A DNA stretch of 64,000 bases, taken from assembly GCF_014645815.1 (NCBI RefSeq), contig NZ_BMML01000007.1, forward strand, positions 186,001-250,000, in the 5' to 3' direction. Made by a program: the position numbers and the translations under genes. This document shows, piece after piece, positions 41,370-50,533 of the stretch. The notes beneath the pieces were generated by a model, which was not told the DNA's origin, ran no database searches, and saw only the letters and a program-made list of their open reading frames with translations. Each line of letters opens with the position of its first letter. The stretch's first letter is position 1. The stretch is from Streptomyces fuscichromogenes (lineage in GTDB: Bacteria > Actinomycetota > Actinomycetes > Streptomycetales > Streptomycetaceae).

Positions 41370-42115
41370 GCGTCCCGCACCCCCGGGAGGCCGCCCCGCA
41401 CGTCCTGGACAACGTCGCCCGCGCCTCTCTCACCGGCCCGCACGCCCACTTCGCCGAGCGGCGTGGCCGGATCCTGCGCTACCCCGTCGACGTCTCCCCG
41501 TGGCTGGCGCTGCCCGACGCGCCGAACGCCGACGACTGGGCGGATCTCGCCGCCCTGGCCGGCCCCGGCGCGGAGATCGGGCTGGCCGGCTACCGCGGTG
41601 AGCTTCCGGACGGCTGGGAACTCACGATGAACATCGCGGGCGTGCAGCTGGTGGACGAGGGCATGGCGGCCGCCCCGGAGCCGGAGGCGGTCCTGCTCGG
41701 CCCCGCCGACGTACCCGAGATGCTCGACCTGGTCGCGCGCACCCGCCCCGGCCCGTTCCTGCCCCGTACCATCGAACTCGGCACCTACCTGGGCATCCGC
41801 CGCGACGGCAGGCTGATCGCGATGGCGGGGGAGCGGCTGCACCCGCCGGGCTGGACCGAGATCAGCGCGGTCTGCACCGACGCGGCCCACCGCGGCGAGG
41901 GCCTCGCGACCCGGCTGATCCGCGCGGTCGCGCACGGCATCCGGGAACGCGGCGAGACCCCCTTCCTGCACACCGGTGCCGAGAACAGCACCGCGATCCG
42001 GCTGTACGAGTCGCTCGGCTTCCGCCTGCGCCGCCGTACCGCCTTCCTGGCGGCCAGGGTGCCCGAGCAGCTCGGTCAGTCGTCCGCGGAGCCCGCCGGG
42101 GTCCCGGCGTTGTAG
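41366..42115 (+). CDS. GNAT-family acetyltransferase
   Basis: About 249 residues. An N-terminal region of about 90 residues precedes the GNAT fold, which has VCTDAAHRGEGLATRLI (acetyl-CoA pyrophosphate loop, near 170-186) and LHTGAENSTAIRLYESLGF. It is coupled to the oxidoreductase. The substrate is unknown. The 3' end overlaps marR by 40 bp. Confidence 0.83.
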   Translation: MSVPHPREAAPHVLDNVARASLTGPHAHFAERRGRILRYPVDVSPWLALPDAPNADDWADLAALAGPGAEIGLAGYRGELPDGWELTMNIAGVQLVDEGMAAAPEPEAVLLGPADVPEMLDLVARTRPGPFLPRTIELGTYLGIRRDGRLIAMAGERLHPPGWTEISAVCTDAAHRGEGLATRLIRAVAHGIRERGETPFLHTGAENSTAIRLYESLGFRLRRRTAFLAARVPEQLGQSSAEPAGVPAL

Positions 42116-42519
42116 CGCCCCAGGTACGCGGCGAACCTGACCAGGTCCGCCTCCGGCCAGTCCGCCAGCCGCTCCCGGAAGGCGGCCCGGCGGCTCTGCG
42201 TGACCTGGGCCAGGATCTCCTGCCCGGCCTCCGTCAGATGCAGCACCTGGACCCGGTGGTCCTCCGGGTCCAGGCGCCGCTCGACCAGCCCCGCCTGCTC
42301 CAGCGCCGCCACCTGCCGGCTGACCGTCGACTTGTCCAGTGCGTAGTGCGCGGCCAGATCGGTGGCCCGGCAGCCGCCGCGCTCCTCCAGATGCCCGAGC
42401 AGTGTGTACGACACCAGCGACAGCTCGGGGTGCATGCGCCCGGCGGACGCCCGGGCCCGGCGCGCGAAGACCGTCATCTCGCGCTGGATGGTCTCGACCG
42501 CCGTCTCCGCCGCTGTCAC
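42076..42519 (-). CDS. MarR-family transcriptional regulator
   Basis: About 147 residues with winged HTH core YTLLGHLEERGGCRATDLAAHYALDKSTVSRQVAALEQAG and the wing RRLDPEDHRVQVLHLT. GTG 42519 is favoured because GAAGG lies 7 nt upstream and the stop of a 15-codon leader overlaps this GTG. A palindrome between it and the divergent membrane-protein gene is a likely operator, so it probably represses both itself and that gene. Confidence 0.87.
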   Translation of the reverse strand: MTAAETAVETIQREMTVFARRARASAGRMHPELSLVSYTLLGHLEERGGCRATDLAAHYALDKSTVSRQVAALEQAGLVERRLDPEDHRVQVLHLTEAGQEILAQVTQSRRAAFRERLADWPEADLVRFAAYLGRYNAGTPAGSADD

Positions 42520-42563
42520 GGGAACACCTTCGACGGCTGTGCCGTCCACCGCAACGCCTTCAC
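42516..42563 (-). CDS. 15-codon leader peptide translationally coupled to marR
   Basis: GAGGAGG (complement of 42571-42579) is followed 7 nt later by GTG 42563 and 15 codons (MKALRWTAQPSKVFP); its TGA (42518-42516) overlaps the marR GTG. The frame differs from marR. Translating ribosomes could reinitiate on marR. Short, so chance cannot be excluded. Confidence 0.45.
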   Translation of the reverse strand: MKALRWTAQPSKVFP

Positions 42564-42586
42564 GGGAATACCTCCTCAGCCGTTCT

Positions 42587-42603
42587 AGTTGTATAGTACA
42601 ACT
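42587..42603. promoter_or_regulatory. MarR operator between marR and divergent transporter gene
   Basis: AGTTGTATAGTACAACT is a perfect 7-bp inverted repeat (AGTTGTA/TACAACT). A further half-site GTTGTATAA lies 10 bp on (42613-42621). The minus-strand -35 TTATAC, 17-bp spacer, and -10 TACTAT overlap it, so binding would block the marR promoter. Confidence 0.75.
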
Positions 42604-42661
42604 TGACCGTGAGTTGTATAAGCCAACCAGTTTGGCCGGAAGGATCTGGAGGTCGTACGCG

Positions 42662-43726
42662 ATGAGGTCACCGGCGCTGCGCCATGTGCTCACGCACCTG
42701 ATCACCCCACTGTTGATGTGCCTGGGCATGGGGCTCGCCTATATGGGCGCGTTCGTCCACCCGGAGCCCAACCACATGCCGGTGGCTGTGGTCGGGTCCG
42801 GACCGGAGGCGAAGGTGTTGGCGCAGACCATCAAGGACACCGCCGGCGACAAGCTCGACGTCCGTACCGTCCCCACCCGCGCCGCGGCCGTCGACCTGCT
42901 CAGGTCCCGTACCGTGACCGGCGCCTATGTGCCGAGCGCCAAGGCTCCGGAACTGATCGTCGCCAGCGCGGCCTCCGACATGGGTGCCACGGCCGTCGAG
43001 AAGGTCTTCACCCCGCTCGCCGACAGGCAGGGCGTGGCCCTCAAGGTCACCGACGTGGCCGAGCCGGTCGCCGACGACCCCACCGGACAGGGCCTCTTCT
43101 TCCTGCTCATCGCCGTGAGCATCGGCTCCTACGCCTCGGTCGCCGCCCTCGGCACGGCCGGCGCGGGGCTCCCCATGCGGATACGCGCCCTGCTCGCGGT
43201 CGGTGTGTCCGCCGTCGTCAGCGGCATCGGCGCTCTGCTCGCCGGACCGGTGTTCCACCTCGCCCACCACGACCTGGCCGGTGTCTGGGGCATGGCCTGG
43301 CTCTACTCCGCCGGCATCCTCCTCATCGGCGTCGGCCTGCACACCTTCCTGAAGCGGTGGACCACGCTGACCATGATGGTGCTGTTCGTGATGCTCAACT
43401 TCACCAGCTCCGGCGGGTTGTTCCGCCCCGAGTTGCAGAACGGCTTCTTCGGCACCCTGCACGCCTTCTGGAACGGCGCCGGCTTCCTCGAGGGTGTCCG
43501 CAGCCTGCTGTACTTCGGCAGCGACGGCCTCGGCCGCGATGTGTGGACCCTCGCGGTCTGGCTGCTGGCCGGCCTCGCGGTCACCGCGATCGCCGCGGCC
43601 TACGAGCGGACCAGGACGACCCGGGACGCGACCGTCGTCGTACCCGAGTCCCCTGCCGAACTGGCTGAACTGGCCGAGGAGACCGAGGAGGCCGAGGAGG
43701 AGACCGAGGAAGCGGTCGGCGTCTGA
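42662..43726 (+). CDS. ABC-2/YhgE-like multi-TM membrane protein
   Basis: About 354 residues. A TM segment at 10-30, a 120-residue extracytoplasmic domain (VAVVGSGPEAKVLAQ...LADRQG), five further TM segments and an acidic Glu-rich C-tail (EETEEAEEETEEAV). It resembles DUF3533/YhgE-type proteins and lacks an ATPase partner nearby. GGAGG 9 nt before ATG 42662. Divergent from marR and probably regulated by it; may be a drug-response or envelope protein. Confidence 0.72.
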   Translation: MRSPALRHVLTHLITPLLMCLGMGLAYMGAFVHPEPNHMPVAVVGSGPEAKVLAQTIKDTAGDKLDVRTVPTRAAAVDLLRSRTVTGAYVPSAKAPELIVASAASDMGATAVEKVFTPLADRQGVALKVTDVAEPVADDPTGQGLFFLLIAVSIGSYASVAALGTAGAGLPMRIRALLAVGVSAVVSGIGALLAGPVFHLAHHDLAGVWGMAWLYSAGILLIGVGLHTFLKRWTTLTMMVLFVMLNFTSSGGLFRPELQNGFFGTLHAFWNGAGFLEGVRSLLYFGSDGLGRDVWTLAVWLLAGLAVTAIAAAYERTRTTRDATVVVPESPAELAELAEETEEAEEETEEAVGV

Positions 43727-43766
43727 CGGCCCGTCGGACGGCCCCCCCGCCCACCCGCCCGCCCAC

Positions 43767-43797
43767 CGGACGGCCCGCCCGCCCGGCGGGCCGTCCG
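43767..43797. terminator. Strong GC hairpin after the membrane-protein gene
   Basis: CGGACGGCCCGCC, loop CGCCC, GGCGGGCCGTCCG: a perfect 13-bp stem within a C-rich tract. Confidence 0.85.
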
Positions 43798-43848
43798 GCG
43801 GGTAAACCGTCTGACCAGCACCCGAGCGTCCGGATAGGCTCCCCGGTG

Positions 43849-44652
43849 ATGACCTCACTCTCCGACTCCGAAACCACCGCCGCTGCCGGCGCCGCCGCTG
43901 TCGTCTCCGCGCTGCGCGCGGCCGGCTGCGTCTTCGCCGAGGACGAGGCGGAGCTGATCCTGGCGACCGCCCGCACCCCGGACGAACTGGCCGCCATGGT
44001 GGACCGGCGCGCCGCCGGACAGCCCCTCGAACACGTCCTTGGCTGGGCGGAGTTCCACGGGTTGCGCATCCTCGTGGAACCCGGTGTGTTCGTGCCCCGC
44101 CGCCGTACCGAGTTCCTGGTCGACCAGGCCCTGGCCCAGGCCCCCGACGCGTCCGTCGTCGTGGATCTGTGCTGCGGCTCCGGCGCGGTCGGCTCGGCCC
44201 TCGCCGCCGCCCTGGGGGACGTCGAACTGCACGCCGCCGACATCGACCCGGCCGCGGTCGGCTGCGCCCGCCGCAACATCGCCCCCTACGGCGGCCACGC
44301 CCACGTCGGCGACCTGTTCGACGCCCTGCCCGCCGCCCTGCGCGGCCGGGCAGGCATCCTCGCCGCCAACGTCCCCTACGTCCCCAGCGACGAGGTCGGG
44401 CTGCTGCCGGCCGAGGCCCGCGAGCACGAGCCGCTGGTCGCCCTCGACGGCGGCGGCGACGGCCTCGACGTGCTGCGCAGGGTCGCCGCGGGGGCACGCG
44501 AGTGGCTCGCACCCGGCGGCTGCGTCCTGGTCGAGACGAGCGAACGCCAGGCCGAGCACGCCGTCGAGACCTTCCACCGGGCCGGTCTGACCACCCGGCT
44601 CGCCGTCTCGGAGGAGCTGTACGCGAACGTCGTGATCGGCGTACGCGACTGA
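43849..44652 (+). CDS. PrmC/HemK-related protein N5-glutamine methyltransferase
   Basis: About 267 residues. A class I methyltransferase with motif I VVDLCCGSGAVGSALA and the Gln-binding motif NVPY (AANVPYVPSDEVGL), the HemK family variant of NPPY. Typical HemK is about 280-290 residues. It is probably the PrmC-related paralogue of actinobacteria (TIGR03704-like) rather than the release-factor methyltransferase itself, because it is not next to prfA. Confidence 0.8.
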   Translation: MTSLSDSETTAAAGAAAVVSALRAAGCVFAEDEAELILATARTPDELAAMVDRRAAGQPLEHVLGWAEFHGLRILVEPGVFVPRRRTEFLVDQALAQAPDASVVVDLCCGSGAVGSALAAALGDVELHAADIDPAAVGCARRNIAPYGGHAHVGDLFDALPAALRGRAGILAANVPYVPSDEVGLLPAEAREHEPLVALDGGGDGLDVLRRVAAGAREWLAPGGCVLVETSERQAEHAVETFHRAGLTTRLAVSEELYANVVIGVRD

Positions 44653-44757
44653 GACCGGCAGCACCTGCGCATGCCGGCTCGTTCACTCGCGGGCGTGGCG
44701 GCGGGAATGCCGGACAGCGCGTGTCGGCACCGTCGGCCTCGCGTACTGTGGCTGCGC

Positions 44758-45684
44758 ATGACCGACGCCGGGATCGAGATCACCGCAGAGCTGGTGCACG
44801 ACCTTCTCAGGGACCAGCATCCGGACCTGGCGGGGTTGCCCGTCCGGGAGGTGACCGGCGGTTGGGGCAACCAGATGTGGCGCCTCGGCGACGAGTTGGC
44901 CGTGCGCATGCCGCGCATGGACGGTACCTCGGACCTCCTGCGCAAGGAGTGCCGGTGGCTGCCCGTCCTGGCCCCGCGTCTTCCGCTCCCGGTTCCGACA
45001 CCGGTGCGGATCGGCGAACCGTCCGCGCGCTTCCCGAGGCCGTGGAGCGTCATGACGTGGGTTCACGGCGAGCCGCTCGACCACACCTCGATCCGTCGCG
45101 GCGACCACGCGGCCGGCACGCTGGCGGGCTTCCTCCGGGCGCTCCATGCGGAGGCGCCCGGTGACGCGCCGGCCGGTTCGGACCGCGGCGGTCATCCCGA
45201 GCAGTGCACGGAGGGCTTCGAGGACTTCCTCCGGGCCATCGCCCCCGGCGGCCTGGCCGCCGACGTCGGGGCCGTGCGGGCCGTCTGGGACGATGCCGTC
45301 GCGGCTCCCGAGTGGGAGGGCCCACCGGTATGGCTGCACGGTGATCTCCATCCCGCGAACGTCGTCGTCTCGGACGGGACGCTCTCGGGCGTGATCGATT
45401 TCGACTCCATGTTCGCCGGCGATCCGGCGTGGGACCTGGCGGCCGTGTGGGTGCTGCTGCCCGCGGGCGCGGACTCACGGTTCTTCGAGGTGTACCCGCA
45501 GGTGGACGACGGGACGATCCGGCGCGCCCGGGGGCTGGCCGCCATGAAGAGCCTCTTCCTCGTCCTCATGGGCCAGAGCGGGGATCGGGGCCTTCCCGGC
45601 GGCAAGCCGACGTGGGGACCGGCGGGCCGGGCGGCGCTCGGTCGTGTTCTGGCATCCAGCCCGGTCCGGTCCCCTCGCGCGTAG
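44758..45684 (+). CDS. Aminoglycoside phosphotransferase-family kinase
   Basis: About 308 residues, APH fold. The catalytic HGDLHPANVVVSDG and metal-binding GVIDFDSMFAGDPAWDLA motifs are intact. ATG 44758 is chosen over the earlier in-frame start because similarity begins there. Many such genes are housekeeping small-molecule kinases, so resistance should not be assumed. Confidence 0.83.
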   Translation: MTDAGIEITAELVHDLLRDQHPDLAGLPVREVTGGWGNQMWRLGDELAVRMPRMDGTSDLLRKECRWLPVLAPRLPLPVPTPVRIGEPSARFPRPWSVMTWVHGEPLDHTSIRRGDHAAGTLAGFLRALHAEAPGDAPAGSDRGGHPEQCTEGFEDFLRAIAPGGLAADVGAVRAVWDDAVAAPEWEGPPVWLHGDLHPANVVVSDGTLSGVIDFDSMFAGDPAWDLAAVWVLLPAGADSRFFEVYPQVDDGTIRRARGLAAMKSLFLVLMGQSGDRGLPGGKPTWGPAGRAALGRVLASSPVRSPRA

Positions 45685-45759
45685 GACCCGGCCGGTCGGC
45701 CCCTGGGCTGCCGGGCCGTGAACCCATGCCCCCCGTTTGTCGATCGGCCGTCCGGCGCC

Positions 45760-46410
45760 CTAGGACCCTTCGGGTCGATGGTCCGCTTCGACGGCGGACC
45801 GGGGCGTGTCGTCCGGACGCCGGCGGTAAGGACGCTCGCCGGCGGGGGAGTTGACCGGCAGGAAGGCGTGCAGCCGCCGCCGGGCGCCGGCGTGCAGCCG
45901 TGTCATGAGCTGGAGGGCCTGGGCGGCCGGTGTCGGATCGCTGAGATCGTCGGTGAGGGCCACTTCGAGGCCGCCGCTGAACCGCGCGGTGTAGTTGTAC
46001 ATGAAGCTGCACAGGCAGGCCAGAACGGTGCCCAGGACGATCTCCAGCGTGACGACCCCGGTGGCGATGACCAGCGTCTCCCACGGCGTCGGCCATTCGC
46101 CCGGGGCCACGATGTCCAGGATCACCGACGTGACGAGGGCGGCTCCGAGGACGCACACCCCGAGGCCCGCCAGGAAGAAGAAGCTCATCACCGTGACCGA
46201 CCAGGGGTTGGTCTCGGATATGCGTATGTGCGTGGGCCGGTGAGGTGGAGCATGCGGGAGGGCGTGGTCACGGGTCGGCGCCGGCTGAGTCGGCTTGGGA
46301 TCGGGTCTCGCCGGGGTGGGTGCCGTCGGTGCCGCCACGATGCGGGACGCGATCCTCGGCGTCCGCTTACGGGCCGTGCTGCGGGTCCTGCTGTGCTTGG
46401 TCCGGCTCAT
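45760..46410 (-). CDS. Membrane protein, DUF3566-like
   Basis: About 216 residues. Basic, Pro-rich N-terminal 65 residues (MSRTKHSRTRS...), then ISETNPWSVTVMSFFFLAG and a second TM ending LCSFMYNYTARFSGGLEVALTDD, like DUF3566 transmembrane proteins. ATG 46410 with GGAG upstream. The C-tail is hydrophilic and basic. Function unknown; family assignment is from pattern memory. Confidence 0.6.
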   Translation of the reverse strand: MSRTKHSRTRSTARKRTPRIASRIVAAPTAPTPARPDPKPTQPAPTRDHALPHAPPHRPTHIRISETNPWSVTVMSFFFLAGLGVCVLGAALVTSVILDIVAPGEWPTPWETLVIATGVVTLEIVLGTVLACLCSFMYNYTARFSGGLEVALTDDLSDPTPAAQALQLMTRLHAGARRRLHAFLPVNSPAGERPYRRRPDDTPRSAVEADHRPEGS

Positions 46411-46800
46411 GTCCGCTCCCTGGATGGTCCACACCAGTCCACACCAGCGACGTTATGTGGCGGCGTACGGCCGCGCATCCCCGACGGTGACGGTGAGTGA
46501 GGGAGAGCGGGCCGGCCCCGGCGGTCCGCGGCCGCCGAAGTCCTCCTGGTGGCCGAACGCGGGGAGGGGTGCGGTCGCCGTCGGCCGTCGCCGCTGACTG
46601 CCCGAGGCCGACCACCGGGTTCCTCCCTCCGACGGGGCTGCCCGAGGGACAGCGCCGCGGACTCGGGGCGGGCCTTCCACGCCCGTCCGCGGCGTGCCGT
46701 CGGTCGCCTGCCTCCCGCCGCCCTGCGCTCGTACGCTCCCCCATGCCCCGCTCGCCGCGGCCGGCAGCCATCGGTCGGCAGTCGTCAGGGCGGGTCTGTC
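46411..46800. other. Intergenic stretch without clear gene
   Basis: About 390 bp between the DUF3566-like and VOC genes on the minus strand. The frames crossing it look compositional. I see no obvious hairpin or promoter; the DUF3566-like gene promoter must be here. Confidence 0.45.
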
Positions 46801-47190
46801 TCATCGGTCCGTCGGAGACAGGCAGAACTCGTTGCCTTCGGGATCGGTCAGCACGATGGTGTCCGTGTGCCGGGCCCGGACGGTCGCGCCGAGGGCGGTC
46901 AGACGCCGGGTCTCCGCCTCCGGATCGGCGGCGAGCAGGTCCATGTGCACGCAGTTCTTCACGCTCTTGGCCTCTGGCACGAGCTGGAACCAGAGGCGGG
47001 GCCCTCCGTCGGCCGTCTCCACGAGCGCGGTGGGGTCGTCCTCGGTGCTGGTGATCCCCGCGGTGCGCGGGCGGGCGAGTTCCGCGTCGTCGTAGGGGGC
47101 GACGGCGTAACCGTCCAGGGCCGCCGCCCGGAAGCGGGCCGTGGCCGCCGGGTGGGCGCTGTCGAAGACGATGTCGCGAAGGCGCGCCAT
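46801..47190 (-). CDS. VOC-family (glyoxalase-like) protein
   Basis: 129 residues. IVFDSAHPAATARF and VHMDLLAADPEAETRRLTALGA and VLTDPEGNEFCLSP give the single VOC domain of the small glyoxalase-like family common in actinobacteria. Metal ligands are incomplete (the first His is absent). Function unknown. Confidence 0.75.
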   Translation of the reverse strand: MARLRDIVFDSAHPAATARFRAAALDGYAVAPYDDAELARPRTAGITSTEDDPTALVETADGGPRLWFQLVPEAKSVKNCVHMDLLAADPEAETRRLTALGATVRARHTDTIVLTDPEGNEFCLSPTDR

Positions 47191-47287
47191 GCTCCTGTGA
47201 TCCGTGCGCCCGGTACGAGCTGTCGCGTGATTTCCGGCGCGCGGCCGGCCGGCCCCGAGATCTCGGCGGTCAGTGACGGGACGTTCC

Positions 47288-48163
47288 TCAGGTGGCTTCC
47301 GGGGTGCCGTGGTCGAAGTCGTAGGGGGCCCAGTCGGCGATCCGGCGGTAACCGAGGCGTTGGTAGAGGGCGTTGCTGGTCGGGTTGGCCGCGTTCGTGA
47401 AGAGCACGACCTCCGTGGCGCCGGAGGCGCGTGCGGCCCGGCTCACCTCCGCGGTGACGGCGGCCGCGTAGCCGTGTCCGCGGAGGTGGGCCGGGGTGTA
47501 GACGGGGTCCACCCGGACCATGCCGGCGACCAGCGGGTTCACGCCCGCCATGGAGACGGGGGTGCCGTCGGGGGTCTGCCAGAAGGTGTAGCTCTTCTCG
47601 GCGAAGCGGGTGCCGGCCCACGAGGCTGCGTCGATGGTGACGGTCTCGCCGAGGTCGGCGGCGAGCTCGCGGCACCAGCGCATGAGGTGTTCCTGGTCCC
47701 GCTCGCCCACCGGGCGGCTGTGGCCGTGCGGGTGCGGGTCCGGCGGGATGAGGGTGCCGAGGCGGTAGAGGTGCATCCGGACGCGGAGTGCGGGTGTCGC
47801 ACCGGTGTGCCGCTGCCAGGCCCCGGCGAACGCGGTGGCGGTGTCGTGGTCCGCCGTGACGCCGACGAGGACGTGGCCGAGGCCGGTCAGATGAACGGCG
47901 AGGGCGTCGGCCTGCTCGGGGGAGAGCGGGGTGAGGGTCAGCCGGCGGGTCGCCGGGCGGTAGAAGACGGCTCGGGTCTCGCCCCGTGACTCCAGTCGGC
48001 CGAAGAGGACGGTCCCCGCGGTGAGCCCGCCCGGTTGGTTCCGCCACTTCTCCAGCGTGGTGAGCGGTGTGTTGTGCAGGGCGGGGCGCGAGCGGAGGAA
48101 GTCCCCTGCGTGGGCGAGGAAGTCGTCGATGTCCTCGGTGAGGTGCCAGGCAGCTGGGTGCAT
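47288..48163 (-). CDS. GNAT-family acetyltransferase (two-domain)
   Basis: 291 residues with an N-terminal FR47-like part and a C-terminal GNAT core: RVDPVYTPAHLRGHGYAAAVTAEVS (acetyl-CoA loop) and LFTNAANPTSNALYQRLGYRRIADW. Substrate unknown. No clear ribosome site; the ATG is 40-50 bp from a divergent MFS promoter region. Confidence 0.82.
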   Translation of the reverse strand: MHPAAWHLTEDIDDFLAHAGDFLRSRPALHNTPLTTLEKWRNQPGGLTAGTVLFGRLESRGETRAVFYRPATRRLTLTPLSPEQADALAVHLTGLGHVLVGVTADHDTATAFAGAWQRHTGATPALRVRMHLYRLGTLIPPDPHPHGHSRPVGERDQEHLMRWCRELAADLGETVTIDAASWAGTRFAEKSYTFWQTPDGTPVSMAGVNPLVAGMVRVDPVYTPAHLRGHGYAAAVTAEVSRAARASGATEVVLFTNAANPTSNALYQRLGYRRIADWAPYDFDHGTPEAT

Positions 48164-48357
48164 GCCCTATACATGCCCTCAACTGCGGTTGGCTGCACAG
48201 GAGTTGGTTTGACGAGTGTCGCCCGCGGTCCGTGTGCCCCGGAGCCGCGCGCGAGCCGGATCCGCGAGCCGTCACCGGGCGGTCACGAACTACCCCTATA
48301 TGTCGACTATTGTGGCGTTTGGTGTGGCGTGTCAGTGGATGGGATGGAGTGGGGGCC

Positions 48358-49800
48358 GTGGCGTTCGCGGAGTCGGCCGGTGGTGAGCCGGTGTCCTCTC
48401 CCGGGGCGGCCCCGGAGTGCGGGCGGCGGTCCTGGGCGCCGCTGCTGGCGGTGTGCGCCGGGTACTTCATGGTGATCCTGGACGTGACGGCCATCAACGT
48501 CGCCGTGCCGGTGATCGGCCGGGAACTGTCGGCCTCGCTCACCGGTATCCAGTGGATCACCGACGGGTACACCCTGGTCTTCGCCGGGTTCCTGCTGACC
48601 GGTGGCGCGCTGGGCGACCGGCTGGGCAACCGCCGGGTCTTCTGCTGGGGCGTGGCGGTGTTCACGCTGTCCTCGGCCGCGTGCGCGCTCGCGCCGAACA
48701 CCCCGTTCCTGGTGGCGGCCCGGCTGGCGGAGGGGCTCGGTGCGGCCCTGATCGTGCCCGGTTCCCTGGCCCTGCTCCAACAGGCCTACCCGGCGTCGGC
48801 GGCACGCTCGCGGGCCTTCGGGCTGTGGGGTTCGATGGCGGGCACCGCGGCCGCCGCCGGCCCGCTGCTGGGCGGGCTGCTCGTCTCCACCTTGGGCTGG
48901 CGCTGGGTGTTCCTCGTCAACCTGCCCGTCGGCGTGGCCTGTCTGGCCCTGACCATGCGGCATGTGGCGCGTTCGCCCCGGCGCGCCGCTCGCGCCCTGG
49001 ACTGGCCGGCGCAGTGCGCGGTGCTGGCGGCCGCGGCGCTGCTGACCGCGTCGCTCAACGAGGCCGGACGGCGGGGCTGGTCCGATCCCGCCGTTCTCGC
49101 CGGAGTGGCTCTGGCCGTGCTGGCCGCGGCGGCGTTCGCGGTGCGCGAGCGGCTGGCCCGCTCTCCCGTCCTTCCGCCGAGCCTGCTGAGCTCTCGTGCG
49201 ATGAGCGGTGGTGCCGTCATCGGCCTGCTGTTCAACTTCGGCTTCTACGGCATGGTGTTCACCGCCAGCCTGGAATTCCAGCACCAGCGTGGCTTCAGCG
49301 CCCTTGGCACCGGGCTGGCGCTGTTCCCGGCGGTGGCGATGACCATGTTCGCCTCCGTCCTGTCCGGACGCCTGGCCCGCCGCACCGGCGATCGCCCACT
49401 GGTCGTCTCCGGCATGCTGCTGGCCGCCCTGGGGCTGGCCGGCTGGGCCGCGGCGGGCGCGGACCCCGCCTACCCGCTGCTGGTGGCCCCGATGACGGCC
49501 GCCGGATTCGGCACCTCCTTCGCCCTCACCGGTTCGACCGCCACGGTGATGGGCGCCGCGCCCGCGGCGTACTCGGGCGCCGCCTCCGCCCTGTTCAACA
49601 CCACCCGGCAGATCGGCAGCGCCACCGGCGTCGCGCTCGGCGGCAGCCTGCTCGCCACGGCCGCCGACTACACCACCGGGCTGCGCACCAGCATGGCCGT
49701 CGGCGCGCTCGCCTACCTGGCCGCCGCGGGTCTCGCGTGGCTGTGCGTGCCGACGTCGTCGACACCTGCGGGGCTCCGGAAAAGCGGTGGACGCCCGTAG
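48358..49800 (+). CDS. MFS drug-efflux transporter (DHA2-like)
   Basis: About 480 residues and about 14 hydrophobic segments. Motif A-like GDRLGNRRVFCWG after TM2, WITDGYTLVFAGFLL, and LAEGLGAALIVPGSLALL are typical. GTG 48358 with GGAGTGGGGG upstream; no similarity upstream of it. Divergent from the GNAT gene. Substrate unknown. Confidence 0.86.
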   Translation: MAFAESAGGEPVSSPGAAPECGRRSWAPLLAVCAGYFMVILDVTAINVAVPVIGRELSASLTGIQWITDGYTLVFAGFLLTGGALGDRLGNRRVFCWGVAVFTLSSAACALAPNTPFLVAARLAEGLGAALIVPGSLALLQQAYPASAARSRAFGLWGSMAGTAAAAGPLLGGLLVSTLGWRWVFLVNLPVGVACLALTMRHVARSPRRAARALDWPAQCAVLAAAALLTASLNEAGRRGWSDPAVLAGVALAVLAAAAFAVRERLARSPVLPPSLLSSRAMSGGAVIGLLFNFGFYGMVFTASLEFQHQRGFSALGTGLALFPAVAMTMFASVLSGRLARRTGDRPLVVSGMLLAALGLAGWAAAGADPAYPLLVAPMTAAGFGTSFALTGSTATVMGAAPAAYSGAASALFNTTRQIGSATGVALGGSLLATAADYTTGLRTSMAVGALAYLAAAGLAWLCVPTSSTPAGLRKSGGRP

Positions 49801-49821
49801 CGCGGCCGACAGACTGATCCC

Positions 49822-50415
49822 ATGACCGCATCCGACGCCAAGTCCGACCTTCACATGTACCTGCAGACCGCCCGCGATGCCCTGCTGTGGAAGCTCGAAG
49901 GGCTCTGCGAGTACGACGTCCGCCGCCCGTTGACGCCGACCGGTACGAACCTGCTGGGCCTGGTGAAGCACGTGGCCGGTGTGGAACTCGGGTACCTCGG
50001 CGACACCTTCGGACGGCCGTCCGGCCGGCCGCTGCCATGGCTCGACGAAGGCGCCGAGCCCAACGCGGACATGTGGGCCACCGCCGACGAGTCACGCGAG
50101 TACATCGTGGAGCTGTACCGCCGGGCGTGGACGCACGCGGACGCGACGATCGACGCGCTGGCGCTGGACACGACCGGCAGGGTGCCGTGGTGGCCCGACG
50201 GCCGGGACGAGGTGACGTTGCATCACGCCGTGGTGCGGGTGATCGCCGACACCCACCGGCACGCCGGACACGCCGACATCCTCCGTGAACTCATGGACGG
50301 TGCCGTCGGGATGAACAAGGGCAACGACAGCATGCCGCCGGGCGACCCGGCATGGTGGGAGAAGCACCGAAGCCGCCTGGAGCGAGAGGCGCAGGAAGCG
50401 GGCCGGGCCGTGTGA
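49822..50415 (+). CDS. DinB-family metal-dependent protein
   Basis: About 197 residues, four-helix-bundle DinB/DUF664 type: LLGLVKHVAGVELGYLGDTFG, LHHAVVRVIADTHRHAGHADILRELMDG gives the three histidines (H in VKHV, HRHAGH) that bind a metal. Family members include mycothiol- or bacillithiol-dependent transferases. Confidence 0.82.
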   Translation: MTASDAKSDLHMYLQTARDALLWKLEGLCEYDVRRPLTPTGTNLLGLVKHVAGVELGYLGDTFGRPSGRPLPWLDEGAEPNADMWATADESREYIVELYRRAWTHADATIDALALDTTGRVPWWPDGRDEVTLHHAVVRVIADTHRHAGHADILRELMDGAVGMNKGNDSMPPGDPAWWEKHRSRLEREAQEAGRAV

Positions 50416-50444
50416 CCGGAGGCGAGGGCGGGCCGGCCTGCGTC

Positions 50445-50462
50445 TTTAGAGCTGGGTCTAAA
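50445..50462. promoter_or_regulatory. Dyad upstream of the secreted-protein gene
   Basis: TTTAGAGCTGGGTCTAAA is a perfect 6-bp inverted repeat with 6-bp spacer, about 70 bp before ATG 50534. TTGACA at 50486-50491 is a possible -35, but its -10 is weak. Confidence 0.4.
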
Positions 50463-50533
50463 GGCCTGGATCCGCGTGGACCGCGTTGACATCGTTGGTG
50501 CGCCAGGCCCGATGCGAACAAGGGGGAAAGTCC

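Noticed and set aside
44758..45684. Aminoglycoside resistance gene
   Set aside because: APH-fold kinases are common metabolic enzymes in this genus; nothing in context points to resistance.
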